A stretch of DNA of 64,000 nucleotides. Source: Microbacterium aerolatum (GTDB taxonomy: Bacteria; Actinomycetota; Actinomycetes; Actinomycetales; Microbacteriaceae). This document shows, piece after piece, positions 46,039 through 53,927 of the stretch. Position numbers and translations under genes: made by a program. How positions within the stretch are numbered: the first letter of the stretch is position 1; the number at the start of each line of letters is the position of its first letter. Where the stretch lies: positions 310,001 through 374,000 of the forward strand of contig NZ_BJUW01000001.1 of NCBI RefSeq assembly GCF_007988825.1, in the 5' to 3' direction. The notes below the pieces were generated by a model. That model had not been told where the DNA came from. It searched no databases and was given only the letters and a program-made list of their open reading frames with translations.

Positions 46039-47421
46039 ATGAGCAAGCAGATCCGCTTCAACGCCTTCGACATGAACTGCGTCGCCCACCAGTCCTCCGG
46101 CATGTGGCGGCATCCGCTCGACCAGTCCGCCAGATACAAGGAGCTCGGTTACTGGACCGAGCTCGCGCAGCTCCTAGAGCGAGGGCACTTCGACGGGCTC
46201 TTCATCGCCGATGTCCTCGGCACCTATGACGTCTACGGCGCATCGAACGAGGCCGCGATCCGTCACGGCGCCCAGGTTCCGGTGGGCGACCCCATCCTGC
46301 TCGTGAGTGCCATGGCCGCCGTCACCGAGCACCTCGGCTTCGGTGTGACCGCGGGCACCGCATACGAGCATCCGTACCCGTTCGCACGTCGCATGACCAC
46401 ACTCGATCACCTCACCCAGGGGCGAATCGGCTGGAACGTCGTCACCGGGTATCTGCCCTCCGCAGCCCGCAACATGGGGCACGACGACCAGCTCGAGCAC
46501 GACCAGCGCTACGACGTCGCCGACGAGTACCTCGAGGTCGCCTACAAGCTGTGGGAGGGCAGCTGGGAGGACGACGCCGTGGTCAACGACCGGGAGAGCG
46601 GAGTCTTCACCGACCCGGCCAAGGTGCACGAGATCGGGCACCACGGCGAGCACTTCACCGTGCCCGGCATCCACATCTCCGAGCCTTCGCCGCAGCGCAC
46701 GCCGGTGATCTACCAGGCAGGTGCGTCGCCACGGGGCATCGCGTTCGCGGCGGGCAACGCCGAGGCGATCTTCGTCGCAGCGCCCACCAAGACGGTGCTC
46801 GCAGGGACCGTCAAACGCATCCGCGACGCCCTCGAGGCGGCCGGCCGCGATCGTCACTCCGCGAAGATCTACACGCTGCTGACGATCATCACCGATGAGA
46901 CGAGCGAGAAGGCCCAGGCCAAATACGAGGACTATCTGCAGTACGCCAGCGACGAGGGCGCGCTGGTGTTCATGTCGGGCTGGATGGGCATCGACCTGTC
47001 GCAGTACGACCTGGACGAGCCGATCGGCAACGTCAAGAGCAACGCGATCCAGTCGACCGTGGCGAACTTCCAGCAGGCGAACGACGACGGCACCGAGTGG
47101 AAGGTCCGCGACATCGCCAGGCTCGGCAACATCGGCGGCCTCGGCCCGCGCGTGGTCGGCTCGCCCGAAGAGGTCGCCGACTTCCTGCAGGAGTGGGTGG
47201 ACGAGACCGACGTCGACGGCTTCAACCTCGCCTACGCGATCACGCCCGGAACGTTCGAGGACATCGTCGAGTTCATCGTGCCCGAACTCCAGCGCCGTGG
47301 CGTCTATCGGTCCGAGTACACGCCCGGCACGCTCCGCCACAAGCTGTTCGAGCGCGGAGACCGGCTTCCGGACGAGCACCGCGGGGCGGGCTTCAGCCTG
47401 CGCAACAACGCGCGGGTCTGA
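46039..47421 (+). CDS. LLM-class flavin-dependent monooxygenase (NtaA/SnaA/DszA type)
   Basis: 460 residues. Resembles NtaA/SnaA/DszA monooxygenases: FNAFDMNCVAHQSSGMWRHP at the start, VGDPILLVSAMAAVTEHLGFGVTAGTAYEHPYPFARRMTTLDHLTQGRIGWNVVTGY, and PVIYQAGASPRGIAFAAGNAEAIF. Uses FMNH2 from a separate reductase, possibly the one at 18961, since none is adjacent. Relatives oxidise sulfur compounds or chelators; substrate unknown. ATG 46039 preferred; ATG 46030 is in frame. Confidence 0.9.
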   Translation: MSKQIRFNAFDMNCVAHQSSGMWRHPLDQSARYKELGYWTELAQLLERGHFDGLFIADVLGTYDVYGASNEAAIRHGAQVPVGDPILLVSAMAAVTEHLGFGVTAGTAYEHPYPFARRMTTLDHLTQGRIGWNVVTGYLPSAARNMGHDDQLEHDQRYDVADEYLEVAYKLWEGSWEDDAVVNDRESGVFTDPAKVHEIGHHGEHFTVPGIHISEPSPQRTPVIYQAGASPRGIAFAAGNAEAIFVAAPTKTVLAGTVKRIRDALEAAGRDRHSAKIYTLLTIITDETSEKAQAKYEDYLQYASDEGALVFMSGWMGIDLSQYDLDEPIGNVKSNAIQSTVANFQQANDDGTEWKVRDIARLGNIGGLGPRVVGSPEEVADFLQEWVDETDVDGFNLAYAITPGTFEDIVEFIVPELQRRGVYRSEYTPGTLRHKLFERGDRLPDEHRGAGFSLRNNARV

Positions 47422-47455
47422 GGCGCGGCACACGCGAAGCGCGGCGCCTGGGCCG

Positions 47456-48097
47456 TCAGGCGAGCGCGATCGGCTCCGTCGGCGGCGTGCCGTGGCGGCG
47501 GACCTTGATCACGCGGTATCCCTTGCCCGTTGCAGTGCGGTGAACGCTGTAGCCGGAGGCGAAGGTCGCGGCCAGCCAGCGCTGAAGCGAATCCGCGCCG
47601 AGATTGCGCTGCACGACCAACCAGGCGTCGCTGCGCTCATCGAGTCGCGGGATCCAGCGCTCGAGCATGTCGTGGAGGATGTTCTTGCCCACCCGGATCG
47701 GCGGGTTCGAGCGGATCGTCCGGAACGAGACATCATCGGGAACATCGTCGGGCAGCACGGCGTTGACATTGGTGAGGCCGAAGGCTTCCGCATTGCGTCG
47801 GACGAGATCGAGCGCACGCTCGTTGACATCCACCGCCCACACCGTCGCATGCGGAGACGCCATCGCCATCGTGAGGCTGATCGGCCCCCAGCCGCTGCCG
47901 AGGTCGAGGAAATGACCTCCCGGCGGCACCGGAGGCATGTTGGCGAGCAGGACTGCGGTTCCGGCATCCAGGCGGTCGGGACTGAACACGCCGCCAGCGG
48001 TCGTGACCTCGAGGTCCGTGCCTGCAAGACGCACACGAATGGTCCGCAGGTTCTCCGCACTTGCCGGGGTCGCAGAGAAATAGTGATCGGACCCCAT
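47456..48097 (-). CDS. RsmC/RlmG-like class I SAM methyltransferase
   Basis: 213 residues. SAM loop FLDLGSGWGPISLTMA, acidic AVDVNERALDLVRRNAE, and the N6/N2-methylase motif SNPPIRVGK identical in type to RsmC/RlmG guanine-N2 methyltransferases of rRNA. Only the catalytic half is present, as in other actinobacterial members. Divergent from hflX. Confidence 0.88.
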   Translation of the reverse strand: MGSDHYFSATPASAENLRTIRVRLAGTDLEVTTAGGVFSPDRLDAGTAVLLANMPPVPPGGHFLDLGSGWGPISLTMAMASPHATVWAVDVNERALDLVRRNAEAFGLTNVNAVLPDDVPDDVSFRTIRSNPPIRVGKNILHDMLERWIPRLDERSDAWLVVQRNLGADSLQRWLAATFASGYSVHRTATGKGYRVIKVRRHGTPPTEPIALA

Positions 48098-48156
48098 ACG
48101 GTGAGCGTACCGGACGGGCGGGTTAAGGTTAATACGCCGAACATAGAAGGCAGAGG

Positions 48157-49662
48157 ATGACGAAGACCACAGACGACCCCCACAGCGACGAGACCCTCGA
48201 CCGCGTGCTGGCGAGCGCAGAGAAGCGCACCGAAGCGAGAGTGTTCGGTGCCGCGCAGGCGCTGCAGGATGCGGCGACCGCCGCCTACGGCGACCGAGAC
48301 GGCGATCAGTGGGATCTCGAGGACCGTCACGCGCTGCGCCGCGTCGCCGGCCTCTCCACCGAGCTCGAAGACGTCACAGAGGTCGAGTACCGCCAGCTGC
48401 GACTCGAGAACGTCGTGCTGGTGGGCGTGTACCCGCAGGGCGCGCAGACGGATGCCGAGAACTCACTGCGCGAGCTCGCAGCCCTCGCAGAAACGGCCGG
48501 AGCAGTCGTGCTCGACGGCGTGCTGCAGCGGCGCCCGCATCCGGACCCTGCCACCTATCTCGGCCGAGGCAAGGCGCAGGAGCTGAAGGACCTCGTCGCC
48601 GCGACCGGTGCCGACACCGTGATCGCAGACGCCGAGCTCGCGCCCAGCCAGCGACGCGCGCTGGAAGACGTCGTCAAGGTCAAGGTGATCGACAGGACGA
48701 CCGTCATCCTCGACATCTTCAGCCAGCACGCCAAGAGCCGCGAGGGCAAGGCGCAGGTCGAACTCGCGCAGCTCGAGTACCTGCTGCCGCGTCTGCGCGG
48801 ATGGGGTGACTCGATGAGCCGCCAGGCCGGTGGCCAGGTCGGTGCGGGCGGCGCCGGTATGGGCTCGCGTGGTCCCGGTGAGACGAAGATCGAGTTGGAT
48901 CGCCGTCGAATCCGCACGCGCATGGCGCTGCTGCGCCGGCAGATCCGCGACTTCGCACCGGCGCGAGACGCCAAGCGCGCCGAGCGCAAGCGGAACACAA
49001 TTCCCTCGGTCGCGATCGCCGGGTACACCAACGCCGGCAAGTCGAGCCTGCTCAACGCGCTCACGAGCGCGGGCGTGCTGGTCGAGAACGCCTTGTTCGC
49101 GACGCTGGATGCCACGGTCCGCCGCTCCGAGACGGCAGACGGCCGTGTCTACACGTTCACCGACACCGTCGGGTTCGTGCGGAACCTGCCGCATCAGCTC
49201 GTCGAAGCCTTCCGCTCCACTCTGGAGGAGGTGGGCGACGCCGACATCGTGCTGCACGTGGTCGACGGATCGCACCCCGACCCCGCCGGTCAGCTGCAGA
49301 CGGTGCGCGATGTGATGGGGGACGTCGGAGCGCGCGACCTGCCCGAGATCGTGGTCTTCAACAAGGCCGACCTGATCGCAGACGACGACCGACTGGTGCT
49401 GCAGGGCCTCGAGCCGAACGCGCACTTCGTGTCGTCGCGGTCCGGCGAGGGGATCGAAGAGCTGCGGGCGGCGATCGACGTCGCGCTGCCGAAGCCGGCT
49501 GTCGAGGTGCGTGCGCTCGTGCCGTACGGCAGGGGAGACCTGGTCGCGGCCGTGCACGAGACCGGCATCCTGGTGTCGGCCGAGCACGGCGAGCACGGCA
49601 CGGAGATCCACGCGCACGTCTCTGAGCGCCTGGCCGCGGATCTCGCGCCGTTCGCGCGCTGA
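48157..49662 (+). CDS. hflX: GTPase HflX
   Basis: 501 residues. Ribosome-associated GTPase that splits stalled or heat-damaged ribosomes. The N-terminal nucleotide-binding domain includes TYLGRGKAQELKDLV and DAELAPSQRRALED; LEYLLPRLRGWGDSMSRQAGG with a Gly-rich loop; G1 GYTNAGKSSLLNAL, G3 DTVGFVRNLPHQLV, G4 NKAD. The first ~60 residues are an acidic extension. Standard genome neighbour of dapF/miaA. Confidence 0.95.
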   Translation: MTKTTDDPHSDETLDRVLASAEKRTEARVFGAAQALQDAATAAYGDRDGDQWDLEDRHALRRVAGLSTELEDVTEVEYRQLRLENVVLVGVYPQGAQTDAENSLRELAALAETAGAVVLDGVLQRRPHPDPATYLGRGKAQELKDLVAATGADTVIADAELAPSQRRALEDVVKVKVIDRTTVILDIFSQHAKSREGKAQVELAQLEYLLPRLRGWGDSMSRQAGGQVGAGGAGMGSRGPGETKIELDRRRIRTRMALLRRQIRDFAPARDAKRAERKRNTIPSVAIAGYTNAGKSSLLNALTSAGVLVENALFATLDATVRRSETADGRVYTFTDTVGFVRNLPHQLVEAFRSTLEEVGDADIVLHVVDGSHPDPAGQLQTVRDVMGDVGARDLPEIVVFNKADLIADDDRLVLQGLEPNAHFVSSRSGEGIEELRAAIDVALPKPAVEVRALVPYGRGDLVAAVHETGILVSAEHGEHGTEIHAHVSERLAADLAPFAR

Positions 49663-49685
49663 GCGGGCTCGCCGCCGTTCGCGGC

Positions 49686-50345
49686 TCAGCGCGCCGTGAA
49701 CCGCGCCTCGACCGTCGCTGAGACGACGATGTCCTCTGGCTCGTACTCCATGACCGGGGCCGAGCCCGCTGCGGCGAAGGCCGCGCCGCGTGCCTTCAGC
49801 ATCTGAGGTGGAGCCTGCTCGCGGGAGATGAGTCCGGTGTCGGCGATCTCGACCGGCGTCACGAACTCAAGCCCGAGGGCGGCCGCGTACGCCTGCGCGC
49901 GCTGCAGTGCGACCCCGACGGCGGAGGAGGCGACCTCGCGTTCGATGTCGGCGCGGGTCTGCGGGGTCAGATGCCAGTTCACCCAGCCGACGTCCACGCC
50001 GTCCCACGCCGAGATCTCCGACACCCAGATCGACAGTTCGGATGCCTCGGTGAAGGTCGCCGCGAAGTCGATGCTCGCGTAGTAGACGGGGGCGAGCTGC
50101 CTGCCCTGGTCGTTCCAGGGGCGCTCGGCGCGGACCGCGAGGCGCTTGCTGTTCCATTCGATGACGGCACCGGCATCCTGCCGTTCGGCGATGCCAGTGC
50201 GCACGGGTTCGGCGCGCTCGGCGACCTGCTCGACGACGGTCGCCCGGGCGGGGCCTTCGGCGCGAACGGTGACGTGGATCGTGGCCCGCTCGGGTGCGAC
50301 GCGCACCTCGTTCTCGCCGCGGACTGTGATGGTGACATCGCTCAT
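49686..50345 (-). CDS. SIMPL/DUF541 domain protein
   Basis: 219 residues. DUF541 features: TITVRGENEVRVAPERATIHVTV at the N-terminus, the central IWVSEISAWDGVDVGWVNW strand region, and QRAQAYAAALGLEFVTPVEIAD near the end. No signal peptide, although many SIMPL proteins are exported. Function in bacteria unclear. ATG at 50343-50345; the frame continues toward ssrA but without support. Confidence 0.85.
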   Translation of the reverse strand: MSDVTITVRGENEVRVAPERATIHVTVRAEGPARATVVEQVAERAEPVRTGIAERQDAGAVIEWNSKRLAVRAERPWNDQGRQLAPVYYASIDFAATFTEASELSIWVSEISAWDGVDVGWVNWHLTPQTRADIEREVASSAVGVALQRAQAYAAALGLEFVTPVEIADTGLISREQAPPQMLKARGAAFAAAGSAPVMEYEPEDIVVSATVEARFTAR

Positions 50346-50471
50346 GGCTGCGACTCTACGCCAGGAATAGCGTGTGCTCCCGATCCGTTGTATCCTGTGA
50401 TGCTCGGGTGTTTCGGCATCCGAGTTGGTAATTCCACAGAGTGACAGCGGTCCCTTCGCAAGAAGGACCAC

Positions 50472-50838
50472 GGGGCTGATCGGTTTCGACAGCGCCTGTG
50501 AATCCACGAGAAGCGGGCCGAGGATGCAGGGTTATCTCGTGAACGCTCCCTGCAAAACAATAGTTGCCGAAACAAAGCGCAACGACTTCGCCCTCGCTGC
50601 ATAAGCGAGCCCGATAGTCCGTCAGACCGTATGTGATTCCGATACGGATCCTGGCGTCATCTAGGAATCTTGCTGTGTGACGGCGTCTGGACGTCACGCG
50701 GGACTCTTCCCAGGCTGGGCTTGTCGACTTAGGTGTCTGTGACAAAGGTCGGAGCCGAGCAGAACGTCTTCACAGACTGCGCCCGGAGAAGCCGTGGGTA
50801 CTCAGCGTTGGACGGGGGTTCGATTCCCCCCAGCTCCA
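50472..50838 (+). ncRNA. ssrA: tmRNA
   Basis: One-piece tmRNA. The 5' end GGGGCTGATCGGTTTCGACA pairs with 3' CAGCTCC (one G-U pair), and the T-arm is GGGGGTTCGATTCCCCCC (50814-50831). The tag frame runs 50566-50604, resume codon GCC, giving AETKRNDFALAA then TAA, ending in the usual ALAA. The discriminator A at 50838 is followed by CGG, so CCA is not encoded here. tmRNA with SmpB rescues stalled ribosomes. The accessory region begins immediately downstream. Confidence 0.97.
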
Positions 50839-50852
50839 CGGATGGTGTCAAA

Positions 50853-50909
50853 CATGTGTATCACCACAGTCAAGGTGGAGGTTCAGATCGTTGCGCACCA
50901 TGTGTATCA
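50853..50909. repeat. 11-bp direct repeats between ssrA and the first recombinase
   Basis: CATGTGTATCA occurs at 50853-50863 and again at 50899-50909, 46 bases apart. They lie in the ~115 bases between the tmRNA end and the first recombinase and may be binding sites for it. Confidence 0.6.
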
Positions 50910-50952
50910 TCCGAGACAGGTTCGACGTCCCGGAGAACGGTCGCTGTCACTA

Positions 50953-52350
50953 GTGAAGAAGTCATCACGCGCGCGGTCCACTGCCTTGTTTGTCAGGGCG
51001 GTGGACCGCGCGCGTGTTTCTGACATCGAGGTCGATGGGCAGCTGATCCCGGGAGCCGTGCTCCGCGAGATTCTGGACGTCCAGCGAATCCCGGATGGAA
51101 CGCCGTTCGTGACCGACGGTTCTGGACGCTTCGACACACTGCGGCACGTGAACGCCTACCTTCTTGATGCCACCCGCCAGCGCGCCTATCCGATGCGCAA
51201 CATCCGTGGCAACCATGCCGGCGCACTCGTAGGCTTTCTGAACTTCATTCGCGAAACATCACCCGACGCCGACCTCACCGACGCCACCACTGAGCACCTC
51301 AACGAGTACAAGAAGCGCCGACAGGTGATGTTGGCAGGCAGCTCCTGGAACACCGAAGTCAGCAACATCGCTCTCTTCTTCGCCTACGCAAGAGACAAGG
51401 GCTGGCTCAACACCGACCCAGTCCCACGATGGGGCAGCCGCCAGCGCAACACCCTCAAATCCTCCGAGAAGGACACCAAGAGGATCCGCTTTCTATCCGA
51501 GGAACAGCTCGCCTACTTTCTCGACCACGGACTCCGCGGCGACGCCGTCCCGAATGACCGACCAGAGTACCCCGAACGCGACTACACATTTGGCCTCACC
51601 CTCGCCAGCACAGGACTACGCCGCGAAGAAGCCAACTTCCTTCTCGACCTCGACGTCCCTACGAACCTTGCACGAGGTAGTCACGTCTTCGAACGGGTCG
51701 GTAAAGGCAACAAACCGCGCGACGTCCACATCATCGACTGCCTCGCCGACGCCATCGACCACTATCGTCGAGGCGAGCGCGAGTACCTGGTCGAGCGTGC
51801 ACAACCTACCCTTCGCCGCCACCGCCGGAACGGCACACTCACCATCGCCGAACCCGTTCCCACCGCCAACGGCACCGCGCTCCGCATCGACGGCCGCACT
51901 ATTCGTCCCGAGCGCCTACCCAACGAGCTACGCCGCACCGCCGTCTGGATCCGCGACGACGGCCTCATCGACCCCCTGGCACTCTTTCTCGTCGAGGGCG
52001 GACGTGCCCCGGCCATTGACCGATTCAACCGGCTGTTCACCGATGCCAATCACCGAGTCGCCAGCCTCGGTCCTCATAGGTACGCTCCACCCGCGCACCT
52101 TGCGGTAACCCCCCACATTCTTCGTCACACCTTCGCGGTCCGTACCCTGGCCACATTGATGCGAGAGGGAAGAGATGTCAATGGCGATCCCTACGCGCTG
52201 ATCGCAAGCCCGCTTCTCGTCGTGCAAGGTCTCCTCGGCCACGCGAGCCTGTCAACAACGCATGGCTACTTGTACCATGCCGAGAGCTATACAGACCAGG
52301 TCCCGGGTGCCCTCCGATCAGGCATCATCAACCTCGTAAAGGGGCTGTGA
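50953..52350 (+). CDS. Tyrosine recombinase 1 of a tandem set (complete catalytic residues)
   Basis: About 465 residues. The C-terminal catalytic domain has all main residues: Arg223 (TGLRREE), His388-x-x-Arg391 (PHILRHTF), His430 (LLGHASLSTT) and Tyr439, nine after His430. An N-terminal SAM-like core-binding domain (~80-190) precedes it. The start is uncertain: GTG 50953 is used; GTG 51001 lies in a hairpin, and ATG 50842 is also in frame. Its stop overlaps gene 2 by 4 bases. Most similar in layout to the first gene of RIT or Tn554-type cassettes. Confidence 0.85.
   Translation: MKKSSRARSTALFVRAVDRARVSDIEVDGQLIPGAVLREILDVQRIPDGTPFVTDGSGRFDTLRHVNAYLLDATRQRAYPMRNIRGNHAGALVGFLNFIRETSPDADLTDATTEHLNEYKKRRQVMLAGSSWNTEVSNIALFFAYARDKGWLNTDPVPRWGSRQRNTLKSSEKDTKRIRFLSEEQLAYFLDHGLRGDAVPNDRPEYPERDYTFGLTLASTGLRREEANFLLDLDVPTNLARGSHVFERVGKGNKPRDVHIIDCLADAIDHYRRGEREYLVERAQPTLRRHRRNGTLTIAEPVPTANGTALRIDGRTIRPERLPNELRRTAVWIRDDGLIDPLALFLVEGGRAPAIDRFNRLFTDANHRVASLGPHRYAPPAHLAVTPHILRHTFAVRTLATLMREGRDVNGDPYALIASPLLVVQGLLGHASLSTTHGYLYHAESYTDQVPGALRSGIINLVKGL
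50966..51016. repeat. Long inverted repeat at the start of the recombinase operon
   Basis: CACGCGCGCGGTCCAC at 50966-50981 has a perfect complement at 51001-51016. Inner bases continue the pairing (with two G-U pairs) to a 5-base loop, a 23-pair stem in all. No T-run follows. It covers an in-frame GTG at 51001, so it could mask a start codon, end transcription or bind recombinase. Confidence 0.8.
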
Positions 52351-53927
52351 GCGTGGCCGAGTACGTTGCAGAATATGCCACGCCTTACGGGCGCGCGCAT
52401 TCATTCATCCGCACCGATGATCTCCCAACGCCCGAACTCGCGCATGCTCTAGCCGCGCGCTGGGTTGAGATCGCGGAAGTAAACCCAAGCGCAGTGGGAA
52501 TCATTCGCGGCGCTATCGTGCGGCTTTGTAAACATATGGCTTCGCAGATTGGGTTCGACACCCGCAACCATTCGTTGGGTGACCTTCGCAGACGCCACAT
52601 CGTCTCCTGGGAATCCACACTATTGACGATGCAAGCCGAGGTGCATACAGACACTCCGTACCGGTATGCCGTCATCATGTTCGCGTTCCTGCGCTATATC
52701 GAGGACCGGCACCCGGGGTCACTTCACCCAGAGGTATATACCAAGGTCCGACAACCCACCCGGCTCGCCCATATCAGGGGCCAACCACGTGCAGACTATT
52801 CCGACGATGAGCTCAGGAGGATCAAGGCCGCCGTCCGGTCACTCGTGCGCCCCGACGGGGAGTGGACCACCCGAGCGGTCGCGGACGTCATCATCGCGTT
52901 CCATGTTGCTCTTTGCATCAGTACGGGAGAGCCCCCGGAAGTCCTCCGCATTCTCAAGCTCGACGACATCACTGCTACGTCCTCGGACCCGAGAAGCGAA
53001 GGAATGTCAACCGAGCAGATTGCTTCTGGGCGGATCGCAGACAGCTACACAGTCACCCTCCGCAAGAACCGAGCACACATCGTCGAAGACGTAACTTGGA
53101 CTCGTCGCAAGCACGCGACAACGGTCCGCTACCTCGATGCCCTCATCGCGCTCGGGGAGCCCCTGCGGCGACAGACGCGGGAGCGCAGCCTGTGGATGCT
53201 GGAGAACGAATCAGGTATGCCGACCCCGGCTCCATGGAAGCGGCTGAGCCTGACTGATTGGTTCGGTTCATACGTTCGCGGCGAGATCTCGCTGCCGCAC
53301 CATATAGGACGTTTCCGAAAGTCCGCCATCGCGGCCGAGATCATCGCTGAGCCGGCCCATTACCTCCGCACCCAGCGACGACATACCCAGGACATGCTCT
53401 TCGACCACTACACCAACAGTCCGACCCTCCGGCAGGACGCGGGTGAGCGGTTGGTGAGATCAATCTCGGAGCTGCGCGACCGTGCCCTCGGGCCAACGGT
53501 TGATACGGGCGACGGAATAGTCCAAATCGACCCGACCACCAGCCAGGTGATGCAGCTCAACGAGACTTCGCTACCGGAGAGCGTCGGCGGCGCGCTCACG
53601 GGCTGTCGAGACCCTGAAAACTCTCCACACGCACCTCTCGGAAAGGTCTGCCCCATGTCGCGAATGGGTACCTGCTTCACATGCCCCAACGCAATCGTTA
53701 CTACCGAGCACCTCCCTGCGCTCATCCTCGTCAATTCTGTGTCGGCTCCTGACGCCGCCGCCGATAAGACAACGTGGCAGAAGGTGTGGGGGGCAATCCA
53801 CGCAGCCACGACCACCATCCTTCAGATGTTCCCGCCCACAGCAGTAGACGAAGCCCGCCAGCACACAGATGAGGTGCTCGTCGACCTCGGACTGCGCCAC
53901 GAGATGAGAGGTCCAGTCGATGGGTGA
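52347..53927 (+). CDS. Tyrosine recombinase 2 (first catalytic Arg missing; C-terminal Cys cluster)
   Basis: 526 residues. A tyrosine-recombinase fold is traceable but altered: the Arg-I position reads TGEPPEVL (Pro for Arg), while HHIGRFRKS, RRHTQDM and HY keep the second Arg, a His and the Tyr nine residues later. The last ~120 residues add a probable zinc site, GC-(~15)-CPMSRMGTCFTCPNA. GTG start overlaps gene 1 and the stop overlaps gene 3 by 8 bases. Probably acts in a complex with the other two; it resembles TnpB-type large recombinases. Confidence 0.78.
   Translation: MSVAEYVAEYATPYGRAHSFIRTDDLPTPELAHALAARWVEIAEVNPSAVGIIRGAIVRLCKHMASQIGFDTRNHSLGDLRRRHIVSWESTLLTMQAEVHTDTPYRYAVIMFAFLRYIEDRHPGSLHPEVYTKVRQPTRLAHIRGQPRADYSDDELRRIKAAVRSLVRPDGEWTTRAVADVIIAFHVALCISTGEPPEVLRILKLDDITATSSDPRSEGMSTEQIASGRIADSYTVTLRKNRAHIVEDVTWTRRKHATTVRYLDALIALGEPLRRQTRERSLWMLENESGMPTPAPWKRLSLTDWFGSYVRGEISLPHHIGRFRKSAIAAEIIAEPAHYLRTQRRHTQDMLFDHYTNSPTLRQDAGERLVRSISELRDRALGPTVDTGDGIVQIDPTTSQVMQLNETSLPESVGGALTGCRDPENSPHAPLGKVCPMSRMGTCFTCPNAIVTTEHLPALILVNSVSAPDAAADKTTWQKVWGAIHAATTTILQMFPPTAVDEARQHTDEVLVDLGLRHEMRGPVDG

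Noticed and set aside
50966..51016. Ordinary rho-independent terminator of ssrA
   Set aside because: Stem is strong, but no T-run follows and it lies ~130 bases past the tmRNA; kept as a repeat of unknown role.
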